Assembly: GCA_026874595.1 (NCBI GenBank)
Contig: CM049313.1
Location: 35,059,159 to 35,123,158 of the forward strand
Direction: 5' to 3'
Length of the DNA stretch: 64,000 bases
DNA from: Sipunculus nudus
Lineage: Eukaryota > Annelida > Sipuncula > Golfingiida > Sipunculidae
Numbering within the stretch: the first letter of the stretch is position 1; each line of letters begins with the position of its first letter. Both the position numbers and the translations under genes were made by a program. The notes under the pieces were generated by a model. That model was not told the DNA's origin. It saw nothing but the letters and a program-made list of their open reading frames with translations, and did no database searches. Positions 48,345 through 59,031 of this stretch are shown here, in pieces.

Positions 48345-48716
48345 TACATCGATGCTATTATCAATTTGGTACATCGATGCTATTATCAATTTGGTACATC
48401 GATGCTATTATCAATTTGGTACATCGATGCTATTATCAATTTGGTACATCGATGCTATTATCAATTTGGTACATCGATGCTATTATCAATTTGGTACATC
48501 GATGCTATTATCAATTTGGTACATCGATGCTATTATCAATTTGGTACATCGATGCTATTATCAATTTGGTACATCGATGCTATTATCAATTTGGTACATC
48601 GATGCTATTATCAATTTGGTACATCGATGCTATTATCAATTTGGTACATCGATGCTATTATCAATTTGGTACATCGATGCTATTATCAATTTGGTACATC
48701 GATGCTATTATCAATT
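48345..48716. repeat. Perfect 25-bp tandem array, 15 copies
   Basis: The unit TACATCGATGCTATTATCAA + TTTGG is repeated with no visible mismatch; unit starts run from 48345 to 48695 in exact 25-bp steps. The last unit diverges after TCAATT. Each unit contains the palindrome ATCGAT. Because 25 is not a multiple of three and the unit has no stop in any + frame, all three + frames stay open through the array and give long artificial frames (126-155 codons). These are not genes. Confidence 0.97.
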
Positions 48717-49185
48717 ACTAGACATTATTTTATGGTGATAATCATGAGAGAATTAAAGAATTAATAATATTTTCTGTCCAAAAACACGGTGACCAAGAAA
48801 CGTACATTAAAAATAAGAGAACTTCGATTTTATGAGGCAAGGCGTTGTGCCCTCACCAGAAAGGACAGTATTAATGGATGCATCGTCAACACTGCATCAT
48901 AAGACAATTTTATTTACATTCATGTTGGGTCGGTAGCGACGTCAAAGTCATGGTGGTCGATATCCACGTCAGCGGTCTCGCCTCATGGGAAGCCGGCTGA
49001 TGCAAGAAAAAGTAACCTCTCATATATTATCCACCAGTTGTCGGGCCGGAGTGGTCGTTTTCCAATATCTTCTTCCCCGGTGATGGAGGGCCCATGTTAA
49101 ACCAGTAGGCAGGGCGGGAGGAGTACCTCCATTTCTGAGGGATTTATAGAAATCTACTGCCCTGTTGATTTCCCAGCCGGATCTT

Positions 49186-49320
49186 TGGTATACTTCAGAT
49201 GTTTCTTGTATGTTTCAACTTCCATTGATCGTATCCTGTTTCCATGGTAACTGGTGTTAGCTGGCTGGATCCTCTATTTCCCTGTTACATTATGTATCAA
49301 TATCGAGATGCTGAAAACAG
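49186..49320 (+). repeat. Paired intronic segment, copy 1 (contains an X-box)
   Basis: It aligns to 52645-52785: TTTGGTATAC / TTTGATATAC, TCCATTGATC / TCATCGATCA, TATCCTGTTTCCATGG (identical), AGCTGG, and GAGATGCTGAAAAC (identical). The spacing from first to last block is nearly the same in both copies. Around the X-box, 33 of 39 positions match. Confidence 0.7.
49238..49251. promoter_or_regulatory. X-box GTTTCCATGGTAAC
   Basis: Exact match to the palindromic RFX consensus, inside the paired segment. Identical to the motif at 26080. Confidence 0.45.
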
Positions 49321-49390
49321 AATACATTAACAAAAATGAAGTTGTAATTGTAATATTTCACTTAGTATTCGACTTCCAGCGGGTATAAGT

Positions 49391-49440
49391 TATCAGTGGC
49401 GGATCCCCCCCCCCTTTATTTTTCCATTTATTTGTGATTA
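49391..49440 (+). repeat. Dispersed repeat C, end fragment
   Basis: CAGTGGCGGATCCCCCCCCC followed by a T-rich stretch is the start of a C-type element. The remainder is not recognisable. Confidence 0.45.
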
Positions 49441-50200
49441 ATTTTCATTTTCAGATTTTTTATTCCCTATAGCAGTAAGATTTTTTAATTATCCCAGTTA
49501 ATTACTTTCAAATTTATAAGTTGTGATTCACTCCATATAAAGGCTGCATCTAAAGATTTCCATAAAAAGTGAATGAGCCTTTCCGTTGTTACACTCTGCT
49601 TGGTCATAACACCGTGGAACACCCCCAAATTGCATTAGCCTACCATGCAGGCACGACCTTCCCGTTAGCCTGAAGAGCTCAGCCTGGGTTAGAGGTCGAC
49701 CGTAAAAAAATCCACGGCTTCTCGGTTTATACTCGAACTCACAATCTGTGCTCCGTTGAGAGAAGCCGGCATATAGTTTGACATACTACTAAAACATGTT
49801 AACAATTATTTTACGACGAGAACAACTTTAACAGATGATGATATTTTGCAAGTTATATAATCATATATGTGCGTGTTCACCATTGACATCAACATGTTAG
49901 CTTAATTTCCAATTAATATCCTCATTTAGAAGAAATATAAATATTAAAGCCCTCCACATAATAATATACGTAAATAATTGAATGAATATGCTATATGCAA
50001 AATCATGATTAGACAAGTAGTTAAGGATCAGAAAATCCTCATATTTTATGTGATAGGTGCCTAAAATGTCCTTTTTACATTGCATATTCAAAAACATTCC
50101 CAATATGGGCGGGGGATACCCACTCCCATATCCTCCCAATCTACCTATGATTAACTTTAAAGGAAATAAAGGTGTAATAGGTGATAAAAACATATATACC

Positions 50201-50202
50201 GG

Positions 50203-50265
<63 letters not shown>
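50201..50265. repeat. (TA)n microsatellite
   Basis: About 30 TA units with one G interruption near 50226. Confidence 0.95.
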
Positions 50266-50945
50266 TCCCGAGGCAGCGGAAATCTTTCGCTTCCAAAGAA
50301 GCTACTTATTTTCCCGCTGCCTTGTTTGACCGTTTATGAAACATTAAGACATTAGGTGGTGGGTCGTAGTCTGGCAGCAAAACAAATGCCAGTTACAAAA
50401 ACACTCGACAGGCATCATGGCTGCGCTTCAAGTGCACTCAAGTGGTTACTCTTAGTAAAAAATAGTCGAATTTTAATTGCTCCCTCTACGTTCTCGCATC
50501 ATCGACTGATTCGATTATGATTTATGACATTACGACTATGTTAGCGTATCCATGTATCCGTTTGCCAGCAAAACGGAAACCAACCATCGAGGTTTGCACG
50601 GAACCTACATTGTTTCATTTCATTTGAATTACAGCTCACCGACCGGGCATCCTATGTACACAAGGACCTGTGAAAACCACGGGTGGGCCATTCTCTCTGA
50701 GCCTGTGGCCTGTTCAAACGGTTGCCGGGGCGATGAGCTGTCACTCAAAAGGAAATAAACAACATTGGCGCCGTGTATTCCTCGCTTTGCTGGTAAACCG
50801 TTTTGTCTTCCAGCTCAGGGTCTCATCTGATTGGACAAAAATACAGTGCTCCCCTCTGGTTTAGCGATTCAGGATATGAGGTCAAAACAAACAGCGCTTA
50901 CGGTAAAGGTATTGGGTCTAAAGGTAAAGCGATGTGTAAAGAGCG

Positions 50946-50948
<3 letters not shown>

Positions 50949-51011
<63 letters not shown>
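50949..51011. repeat. (TA)n microsatellite
   Basis: About 31 uninterrupted TA units. Confidence 0.95.
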
Positions 51012-51014
<3 letters not shown>

Positions 51015-51078
51015 ACAAAACAAAATTTTCAGAACTTTGACATAATAATTACCATCAGCCACCAACCAAATGTAAGCG

Positions 51079-51116
51079 CCCCCTGTTTTCGAATTTCTTG
51101 ATCCGCCACTGGTTAT
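51079..51116 (+). repeat. Dispersed repeat C, end fragment
   Basis: CGCCCCCTGTTTTCGAATTT then TTGATCCGCCACTGG matches the terminal blocks of repeat C (GATCCGCC-CTG). Confidence 0.4.
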
Positions 51117-52060
51117 AACAGGAACTAGAAGGGGAATGTTTGCGGCTAAATGGTCAAATGTCAAAAGAATAAAACATCAGGAAAACAAAGATATGTGATG
51201 GTACTAAGCCCCTTTATGTTACGGCGTGTTTGAATTAAGATTTAGAAGCGAGTTTCTTTTGAGTTTGAACATGCCACTACTAAAATCATTAATTACTTTA
51301 GCCAAGGAAAAACAACCCTATTCGATATCCCCTTCATCCTGATCCGCCCCAAGAAAGAACGGGTTCTTCCCTGGACAGTATTACACTCCCAAACAACGTT
51401 ACGTGAAAACGGGTCGGCCATTCTGGCTAAAAGGTGCTAATTCTTCGACCTTTTAGAAAAGAATATACGTGATTTCTGGCTTCCTCTGTATATATATTAC
51501 TTATCTAAGAGTAGTTTTGGTCGCGAAAGGTTCTTAGGAATCTCTCGTGTAGTATGTATGAACCTGTTTATCAACAACATGTTTGTAAACACAGCAATTT
51601 TGATAAACGGGAAAACATGTAACCTATATTGATTGGTTGCAAATACGCGGAGGTAGAAAGATCACTTGTTTCAAAAAGCCATTTGCAAAACTTGCTATCT
51701 GACTTGCTGCCAGATACCCTTGTTGAATTGGTTTTGATTATTTTGGTGGGCCTCACATATTATAAACACGTTGACATATACAAAACAAGCAGTCTGTGTG
51801 CGGTGATATCCACCTTTCTGGCCTATTGTTATAAAAGTTCAAAGGGAAAACCTTAAGTGTATAAAGGTCAAATAAGTGATTGGACCCCTTTAATCTTGCA
51901 AAGAATCAAACAGACGGGGTGATAACGTAACCTCCAAGGCCGGTGTAACTATTCCTACTTAAAATCCGTCTGATGTCTCACGCAATAAAGACTGACCTGA
52001 AGCATATCATCAAACGGCTCTATAATTGTTATACGCCCTTCTATATATACGACAGGACGT

Positions 52061-52525
52061 ATTATGGTATACCCACGTTCCGTCCATCTGTTCATCCGTC
52101 CGTTGTCCGTTCATTTTTAGTGTCACCGCGATAACTTACCAATGATTTGATTGTTTTCACGAAACTAACCATAACTTCTTACCAATAGATTATCTTGCCT
52201 GAGTTCGATTATAGGCAAATTTACGCATATTTAATGAGGTCAGAGGTCACCAAGCTAATTTGCAGTGTCTCCGCGATAACTAACCAGAAATTTGATGGAT
52301 TTTAGTGAAACTCAACAGAAAGCTTAAGCTCGATTCCCGGCAATAATCCATGTATATTTAATGAGCTCAGAGGTCACCAGAATTTGTCGGCAAAGGATTT
52401 TCATGAAACATATTATAAATATTAACCTATAGATTTTTCACCTGAATTCAATTCTCGGCAAAGCTCGTGCATATTTAATGAGGTTAGAGGTCTCAAGACA
52501 TAAGACGGACGTATTATATACCCCT
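52061..52525 (+). repeat. Repeat D: about three units of roughly 130 bp between similar ends
   Basis: The head is GGACGTATTATGGTATACCC followed by GTCCGTCCATCTGTTCATCC; the tail is GACGGACGTATTATATACCC. The internal unit recurs with GCGATAACT-ACCA, GATT-TTTT-ACGAAAC, TCGATT-GGCAA, CATATTTAATGAGGT and AGAGGTCACC. A minus-oriented relative lies at 62370-62590. Its head shares the GTCCGTCC style of elements A1-A3. Confidence 0.65.
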
Positions 52526-52644
52526 CAGGTGCTCATTTCCTTATCTTTGATCAAAAGCCGGTTTTTATCCATGAGGCAGAGTCTTTGGGCTGCCTGATTA
52601 CTCAGTTCCTTGTTGATGTCTACTTTTATGCCTGTTTCCAGGCG

Positions 52645-52785
52645 AATCTTTGATATACATTTATTTCCGGTCTGTTTGAACTTTCATCGATCATTATCCT
52701 GTTTCCATGGTGACTCATGTGAGCTGGACGGATTGCAGCGAATCTTTTACAAAATGTAGCATTTTGAGATGCTGAAAACTCTACG
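52645..52785 (+). repeat. Paired intronic segment, copy 2 (contains an X-box-like motif)
   Basis: Partner of 49186-49320, about 3.46 kb downstream and in the same orientation. Confidence 0.7.
52701..52714. promoter_or_regulatory. X-box-like GTTTCCATGGTGAC
   Basis: One mismatch from the palindromic RFX consensus. It is held at the same place in the paired segment as the exact motif at 49238. Confidence 0.35.
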
Positions 52786-53282
52786 CATTAAATTATTCAA
52801 CTGCTCCAGAATTTTTTTTACACAGGGAATGACTTTCGGTGTAGGAATTTCTATTGAAACTTTAGCAGACACGATTATTAGATTCACATGAAGAAGAAGG
52901 AGGGAGAGGCAGTCAATTATGTGTTTCACTTTTATTAACGTAGAATATACATTATAGACAAAGACCAATTCTCGGATCACGCTATTTGTGCGTACGCGTA
53001 ATAAGTAACGGTATATCATGACATTAGGTGGAAACCGGGGGACCTGAGGCGGGGATCATACAAAGGAACAAAATAATGAGTACTAGTGTTCTCCCTTTGC
53101 AGCCGGTATTATTTTCTCAAGTATACATGGCTTGAATAGGATATTAACTTAATCACACAATTTCTAACCCCCTCCTATCTAACGCGCAATTATAGTCCCC
53201 CGCCCCCTGAATATTTAGCTTCGCTTCCGGTGTTCATTTCTCCCTTCCATCACACCCTGCATGTTATCGAAATTTGACCTCT

Positions 53283-53336
53283 TCTATATATATACTAGTA
53301 TATATATATATATATATTATATATATATATATATAA
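53283..53336. repeat. Interrupted (TA)n tract
   Basis: TA runs broken by CTAGTA and TTA, about 100 bp before the C2B exon. Confidence 0.9.
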
Positions 53337-53434
53337 CACGTTCTCATGTTGCTTTGAATACTGTCGATGTACTTTACGGGAAGAAAGAAAACGATCTCTT
53401 ATGGAAATGTTAAATTAATGTTCTTTTGTTATAG

Positions 53435-53558
53435 ATGCACAGCCAAGGGCGAGGAGAGATCCTGGTTTCCTTGTGTTACCAGCCGGCTGCAAACAGACTG
53501 ACTGTTGTCGTCCTTAAAGCTCGTAACCTGCCAAAGATGGACATCACCGGACTGTCTG
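53435..53558 (+). CDS. Synaptotagmin-4/11-like: first C2B exon
   Basis: Residues 287-327 plus the first base of the Asp328 codon. It reads [16 protein letters not shown], then [20 protein letters not shown]: beta strands 1-2 of C2B and calcium loop 1 with D322. The acceptor is TTTTGTTATAG (TAG rather than CAG), phase 0; the donor is G|GTCAGT, phase 1. The initial ATG is simply the first internal codon, Met287. GRGE(I/L)L(V/I)SLCYQ is diagnostic of the Syt4 branch. Confidence 0.93.
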
Positions 53559-55810
53559 GTCAGTTGACGAACTTCGTCCATCTTCCTTTTAACTGTTTCT
53601 CCTCCACGTTTATTGAAAACTAGCTGATAACCCCGGTATACCGGGCTTTTTACCGGGGTTGGGGATATGTATTAATTGAGAGGATTGTTGGGTCCTTTTT
53701 TATTCAAGAATTAAAAGAAATATAGATTTTCAGTGGTTTGGCACGACTATAGTGTAACTCACGCACCTCTCTGAGGCACAGCACTACAGTGAACAGCAAA
53801 CGTTTTATGTCCAGCTGCTTGTATCTAAATTTTGCCACTTGTTTTAATCTGCATCTTACTTCTCCAATACATGAATCCTAAACATCATACCGTCCATATA
53901 CACTTATAACCTCTTCGAGTGATCATCGAGTCGCTTTAGAAATTCATACACCGGTATGTTGACCTTAAAGCCTGGTCAGTGGTTATGTTTACATTATTTT
54001 GCGAACCGGAATGGGACGCGGGGGCACTCCGGTTTTCGGTTTTCGATGATCTTTGACTGGTTACTATTTTTGGACGTTTAAAGTACAGGTTAATGTGAGA
54101 AAGACATTTATTCAACATAGCTTAACTTAACCTCTAATTTAATTGGAGTAGGAAGACATGAAAGGTGAATTAAATGTACGTTTTATGGCAAGGAAACTGT
54201 TCCTGAAGAAAGAAACGGAAATATGCATACCTCGTTGGTAGCAGGAGCGGCCCAAGGGGAGTGCAGGGGATCGGTCCCCCTTTTCAGTTGCAACCTTTTT
54301 TTAATCGTAAGAGACCAATTTTTATGCCTGGAACGTTCGCCCTCTCCCCAACCCAAATCTTTTCTGGAAAGCGGACTTTGTATTAGGTTTTGTCTTTAAT
54401 CCTCCTGAGTGAACCCCTCCTTTTCGGAAAGCGAGCCAGAGTCATGTGTTTTTCACTTTGACTGACCACACATGTTGGTCAGAGCCTTTGTCAAATGTCA
54501 GCCCAAGAGTGCATAATTCCGTCACTGAAAGCAAGGTTATTCATATGCACGGATCGAAGTCCTTAAATCAGCTTAATTCTGGGCTTGAGGTGACCGCAAA
54601 GAAAATCCTATCTTTGCCGAAGGCGGTTCGGCTGTTTTCGGCGATAGCCTCCGCTCATATCAGAAAACACGCAAAAATCACTCAAAATGATGTGTGCAAT
54701 AAAAATAATTTATTCTAATATCGGCCATGTCACTGAGGGAACAATAACTTTTAAAATGAGGTATAGCACAGTATCATACGCAACGCGGTTTCAGAGAACA
54801 TTGCAAACACAGGTGGACGGAATTAGATAGTACCTTCATTGCTAAACAGGGACATCTAGCGTTCATTACTGAAATGACGTATCCTGGAAGGCGATATCGA
54901 TGAATGTTACTTATTTGTACGTCTCAGTCAGGTATAAATAATGTACATAATAAATCTGCTACCAACAATAGATATATTATTATATTATCCATTTAAAGTG
55001 GGAAAAAAGAGAGTATTGACAATGTAAAGCTATATCCATATTCAAGAAAAGACTGGGTTAGGTAATAAGTCCATGAATTTTGAGTGAAAGCGGCCCAAAT
55101 TTAATAGTGCACGGTATCCGAGTGACCCTTTCCGCCCCTGTTCAAGTTGAAACACTAGACAACATAAACTAGCTGTCTCGGTATTATATACCGTCCAGGT
55201 GTAGCGACGTATAAAGCATTTCTCTTACACAAGTATATAACGGAATGTTTTTAATTTCTTTCCTCTCCTAGTAATATGCTAAATGTATGTAAATATCGCT
55301 CTCTTTCTTCCAAGGTAAAATACACAACGTTTTCCGAAGTATAAATGCAGTTAACTGACAACAAGCATCTCTTAAACTTGACGTCCTCCTTTTTTTCTAA
55401 AAAAAATTTATTGCTTTTTTTATCCAGCATATATATTGTTCCACACCTCCGCTCCCAACTCGCACACTTTCATTTTCAAATCAGAAATGTTATACTATAA
55501 AGAAATGTGGTCAAAGGTATCGTGTACCACGTGTATCATTATTTATTATTATCATTTTAATCATTATTATCAACATTCTTACACATATGTCCCTTCTCTT
55601 TTTTTCTCTCAAACCATATACTTTTGCACCTTTTGTTCTTATTTTTTATCTATTATTGTTTAAATGTTATATACCACATAAAAGATTATAATCAAACGCA
55701 AACCGGAGTGATGCGGAATCAACAGAGCATATATTGTCTGTCATCTGATGTTTAAATTCATGACTATAACGCTCCCAATGTAAATAAACATGTAACTGTT
55801 TCATTAACAG
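53559..55810 (+). other. Synaptotagmin intron 3
   Basis: GTCAGT to TCATTAACAG. It contains repeat C copy 4 at 54246-54440 and AT-rich sequence. The open frame at 54446-54718 shows no family resemblance and no splice context. Confidence 0.85.
54246..54440 (+). repeat. Dispersed repeat C, copy 4 (diverged)
   Basis: GGAGCGGCCCAAGGGGAGTG, GGTCCCCC, GCCTGGAACG, TTTTGTCTTTAATCCTCCTG and GAACCCCTCCTTTT follow the order of the copy at 17797. The terminal CGCCCCTG is degraded. Confidence 0.6.
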
Positions 55811-56118
55811 ATCCATACGTGAAAGTGTACCTGTTGTACAACGGACAGAGAATCGCGAAAAAGAAGACCCACGTGAAGAAACGGACACTGAACCCAGTGT
55901 TCAACGAATCATTCCTGTTTGACGTGCCGTGTAATGAAGGCCTACAAAACATTAGCATGGAGTTCCTCGTCCTGGACTGGGACCGCGTGACCAAGAACGA
56001 GATTGTCGGGAGACTTGAAATCGGGGCACGCGCAGGCGGGGCGGAGTCCCATCACTGGAACGAGGTTATGAACTGCCCCCGGAAGCAGATCGCTGAATGG
56101 CACAAGTTGCGGGACTAA
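55811..56118 (+). CDS. Synaptotagmin-4/11-like: terminal C2B exon
   Basis: The first two bases complete Asp328 (GAT), giving LSDPYVKV. The remaining 101 residues contain the polybasic strand KKKTHVKK (345-351), [11 protein letters not shown], and loop 3 [14 protein letters not shown] with D383 and D385. E391 stands where Syt1 has the last ligand Asp; Glu there is usual in the Syt4 group. It also contains [18 protein letters not shown], whose C-terminal WHxL motif is the conserved synaptotagmin docking signal. The stop is TAA at 56116-56118. With both C2B loop-1 aspartates and two loop-3 aspartates kept, C2B could still bind calcium. Confidence 0.95.
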
Positions 56119-56520
56119 TGTAAAGGGTGTACGCCATGGTTTTGAGAATATGACGGGACTGCAAGTCCCGTTTTGTGACTTGTTACGAGCAGGGATGGTT
56201 CAGTGGCACATAAAGGCTACTCACTATGTTTACTGTGTTCCCATAATCACATATTGTTTCTGTTACTAAACACCTTAATACTGTACAGTCTGGCGTGTAC
56301 CATACCTTTCGTTTTTCCATGATGAAGTATAGACTGCACGGTTCAGCTGTCATATCTCTTCAAAAACGTCAATATTCATTGTAAATAGTTATGTATCTAA
56401 CCTGCAGATTCCTTATTCACTCCTTATCGGCATATGTTATTGTTCACAATTCAGTTGCATGATAATACCAATGATCTATTATTTATTAAAACATCATAAA
56501 ATCTGAAAAAGCAACGGATT
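56119..56520 (+). other. Probable start of the synaptotagmin 3'UTR
   Basis: Non-coding sequence after the stop, with ATTAAA at 56485 as a possible weak polyadenylation signal. The real 3' end may be further on. Confidence 0.4.
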
Positions 56521-56749
56521 AGCTTATTGTAGAACTAGTTTGAAAAACAGCGTACTGTTCTATACTATTTAAAAAAAACTAACAGGCGAATACTTGTATA
56601 AAACATTACGTATGAAAAAAGACACAAGACTTCGACTATGGCTTCAATTTAATTTTTTATTCTTAATTTCGTGGATTTCTGGCGATGAACGCTGACGCAG
56701 GCATGTAAGCAGCGACTTGTGCGCTGTACAAATATATATTGTTACGAAG

Positions 56750-56887
56750 GCAAATTTTTCAGGGGAAAATTCTGGGCCGATCCGGGATTCGAACCCATAA
56801 CGGTGGCGCAAAAGTCCGGCGTACCCACCGCTGCGCTAGAAAAGCAAGAATAGCGAGAAGTTCGGTCCGCTCTTATGTCACCCCGTT

Positions 56888-56891
<4 letters not shown>
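56750..56891 (-). mobile_element. Short element with tRNA-like internal promoter between TGTAACG and CGTAACA ends
   Basis: On the minus strand it begins TGTAACGGGGTGACA (56891 down) and ends CTTCGTAACA (56750). Inside are box A-like TAGCGCAGCGGTGGGTACGC and box B-like GGGTTCGAATCCCGG, correctly spaced for a tRNA-derived sequence. The anticodon arm does not fold well, so it is not a working tRNA gene. It is either a small tRNA-derived SINE or, given the inverted TGT..ACA ends, a miniature LTR-type sequence. It is flanked on both sides by TA-rich DNA. Confidence 0.55.

Positions 56892-56940
<49 letters not shown>
56892..56940. repeat. (AT)n microsatellite
   Basis: About 24 AT units directly abutting the tRNA-like element. 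Confidence 0.95.
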
Positions 56941-56943
<3 letters not shown>

Positions 56944-57426
56944 TTGATTAGGCATACACGAAATTCCAAAGCAATTAGACACGCTGAGGTGGGCGGGTTG
57001 AGTACCGTATTACACGGGAGCTCTTTAAGAACTTCTTGCTTTCGGATTTACGTTTCACAAAATAGTCAGCATCCCCAGGTAAGTAATGAGTCAGGATGTG
57101 GGATGCATCTAGTCCCAGTCTAAGCCGCCCACGGGTAACATGTGGTAAAGGTAAGGCATTATATAGTCTCACTGGATCCCTTTTTGATTGTGATTTGTTT
57201 GTAGTTGATTCAACGTGACTGATTGGAACATGGTCAGAGACCGCCCACGTCAAAGTCAAACCGCTGGTTCAGGAAATGCATTTACTGTACAATGGAAGCT
57301 CTCTTGCTTTCATGATTGATTGAGTATATAGGTTTAATTATTTTTCTTCTAATTAATTTCAGTATTGAATATCTAAGAAAAATAAAAATATCAACACACG
57401 CACATATAACACGCATGTTCCTCTAT

Positions 57427-57429
<3 letters not shown>

Positions 57430-57464
<35 letters not shown>
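57430..57464. repeat. (CA)n/(TA)n microsatellite
   Basis: A short ACACAC stretch running into about 15 TA units. Confidence 0.9.
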
Positions 57465-57467
<3 letters not shown>

Positions 57468-57759
57468 AATTGATCTGCAATCGGATTTTCTTATTTTGAT
57501 ACAATTACTTTATGTATAGAAAAAATGGACGTTCACACTTAAAGACACACACACGTATGTAAGTAGATAACGTTATAATCAATTCCTATTAATAACAGGA
57601 TTCTACAAATCGTGCTCAGTATTTTCTCTTTATATTTTACAATATGTTTTTGTACGTTTTATATATTGATTTGAATTACTGATTCAGCTATGATATACGG
57701 AGGTAACATAGGTAAAGATTATCTACATAAAATAAACTAGAAATCTTCATTCTAAGGAA

Positions 57760-58062
57760 TGCAAGCCTCTATCATGTAGTGGGTCCCTATTGTAGGATGC
57801 GCCTAAAACTGTGTTTGCGTTCATTTAGTCAGCCCATGTTTCCCCGGTTCATTCGTGCATAAGCGGCTCTACATTGGTTAATATTCCTTGATGGCGTTTC
57901 TTAATCCGGATCATGTGCGGATCCACACCAAAATATTATCGATTCTTCATTACCCATTCCAAAAGGTCCTGAAAATTTTCATGAGATTCCGTTCGTGATT
58001 ATGTGAACACACAAACACACACACGCGAACGGGATGAAGCCATTTCTCTAGGCGGAGGAAAA
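57760..58062 (+). repeat. Dispersed repeat E, copy 3
   Basis: CCCGGTTCATTCGTGCATAA, TTAATATTCCTTGATGGCGT, ATCCGGATCATGTGCGGATC, CCTGAAAATTTTCATGAGAT, TCCGTTCGTGATTATGTGA, an ACACAAACACACAC tract and the end GGCGGAGG. This is the best preserved copy and shows the CCGTT-to-GGCGGAGG end typical of invertebrate LINE tails. Confidence 0.65.
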
Positions 58063-59023
58063 AATATAGCTTATACTGAAAGCTCCTTGCAGACAATCTT
58101 ATATAAAAGATTCAATATGGGTTTATTATATAAAATTATGTCATATATGTAGGTAGAATATATCATTGTTAAAATATATTTTTCCGCAGCACAGCAAGTT
58201 GGGATTTTATAATTCTACTGTACACATTCGTGCAAATTAATTGATCCCATTTAAAATCTATAAGACTTTAAGGTTGCATATATTAATATTATGAATATGT
58301 TTTCAAGGGTACACATTATAAATATATATTCTGTAGATCTATCTATAATGTAGTAATAGTGCGACCTCTCTTTAACCACTGTATGACTATATGGTTGTAT
58401 ATTTCTCTGCCTGTAGATAGTAGGACTAGTTCACAAGTATGAATTACTCGGTGAATGCATATATCCTTCTTACAAATGCCCAGAAATAGATTCCCCATAT
58501 TGACATGCGCAAACCCGAGTGCTGCTTCGGATATTACCAGAGCATACCGCCTTATATCATTTCATTTGCATTTGGTATAAACATATTTTGTTATTGGTCA
58601 TTCGCATCAGAATGAAACTGAAAACCACTATTGCCCTTGATTTATCAATTTTCTTTTGGATATTCGTAACATTGTTCTGTCCAACAGGCAGCTTCAAACG
58701 GATATACAAGGGGAAAGTGACGGAGAGATGGCGCTTTAGGGCTTGCATTTATCATCCAGAATTATAAGCAAGGTGTTATATATGTATCTCGATAAGGAAA
58801 GTGAAAGTTTATTATTTATGTTTGACCTCGCGATTAATTGATAAAAATCATATAATCACGGGTGATTCATCGTACGGAAAGTTTTACGTATTTTCAATTC
58901 TCGGCATACATTTTTACATGCCAGTAAATGAGTTTTACAAATTTACAGGAAATCTACTTCAAATTAACAGTTCAGGGTAGGTTGAGCATGAGTACACTTC
59001 TGTAACTGGCCGTCGGTCAACTC

Positions 59024-59031
59024 TGACGTCA
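59024..59031. promoter_or_regulatory. CRE palindrome TGACGTCA
   Basis: An exact octamer followed by TCAGTCAGTGAGCTC. No gene start is recognised nearby, so its meaning is unclear. Confidence 0.2.

Larger units (their letters stand above)
39143..53434 (+). other. Synaptotagmin intron 2 (about 14.3 kb)
   Basis: It separates the C2A and C2B coding sequence. No coding exon is visible inside. Listed contents: X-boxes, repeat C copies, an E-like tail at 45535, the 25-bp x 15 array at 48345, paired similar segments at 49186 and 52645, (TA)n tracts and repeat D. The stretch 45000-45530 is G+C-richer and less repetitive than its surroundings, but its open frames match nothing I know. Confidence 0.85.

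Noticed and set aside
48345-48716. CRISPR-like array
   Set aside because: The repeats are directly contiguous with no spacers, in an animal genome.
48304-48764. Long overlapping + strand ORFs of 126-155 codons
   Set aside because: They are the three frames of a 25-bp stop-free tandem repeat, with no codon-level constraint and no start or splice context.
56760-56880. Functional tRNA gene on the minus strand
   Set aside because: Box A and box B are present, but the anticodon arm and acceptor stem do not pair properly.
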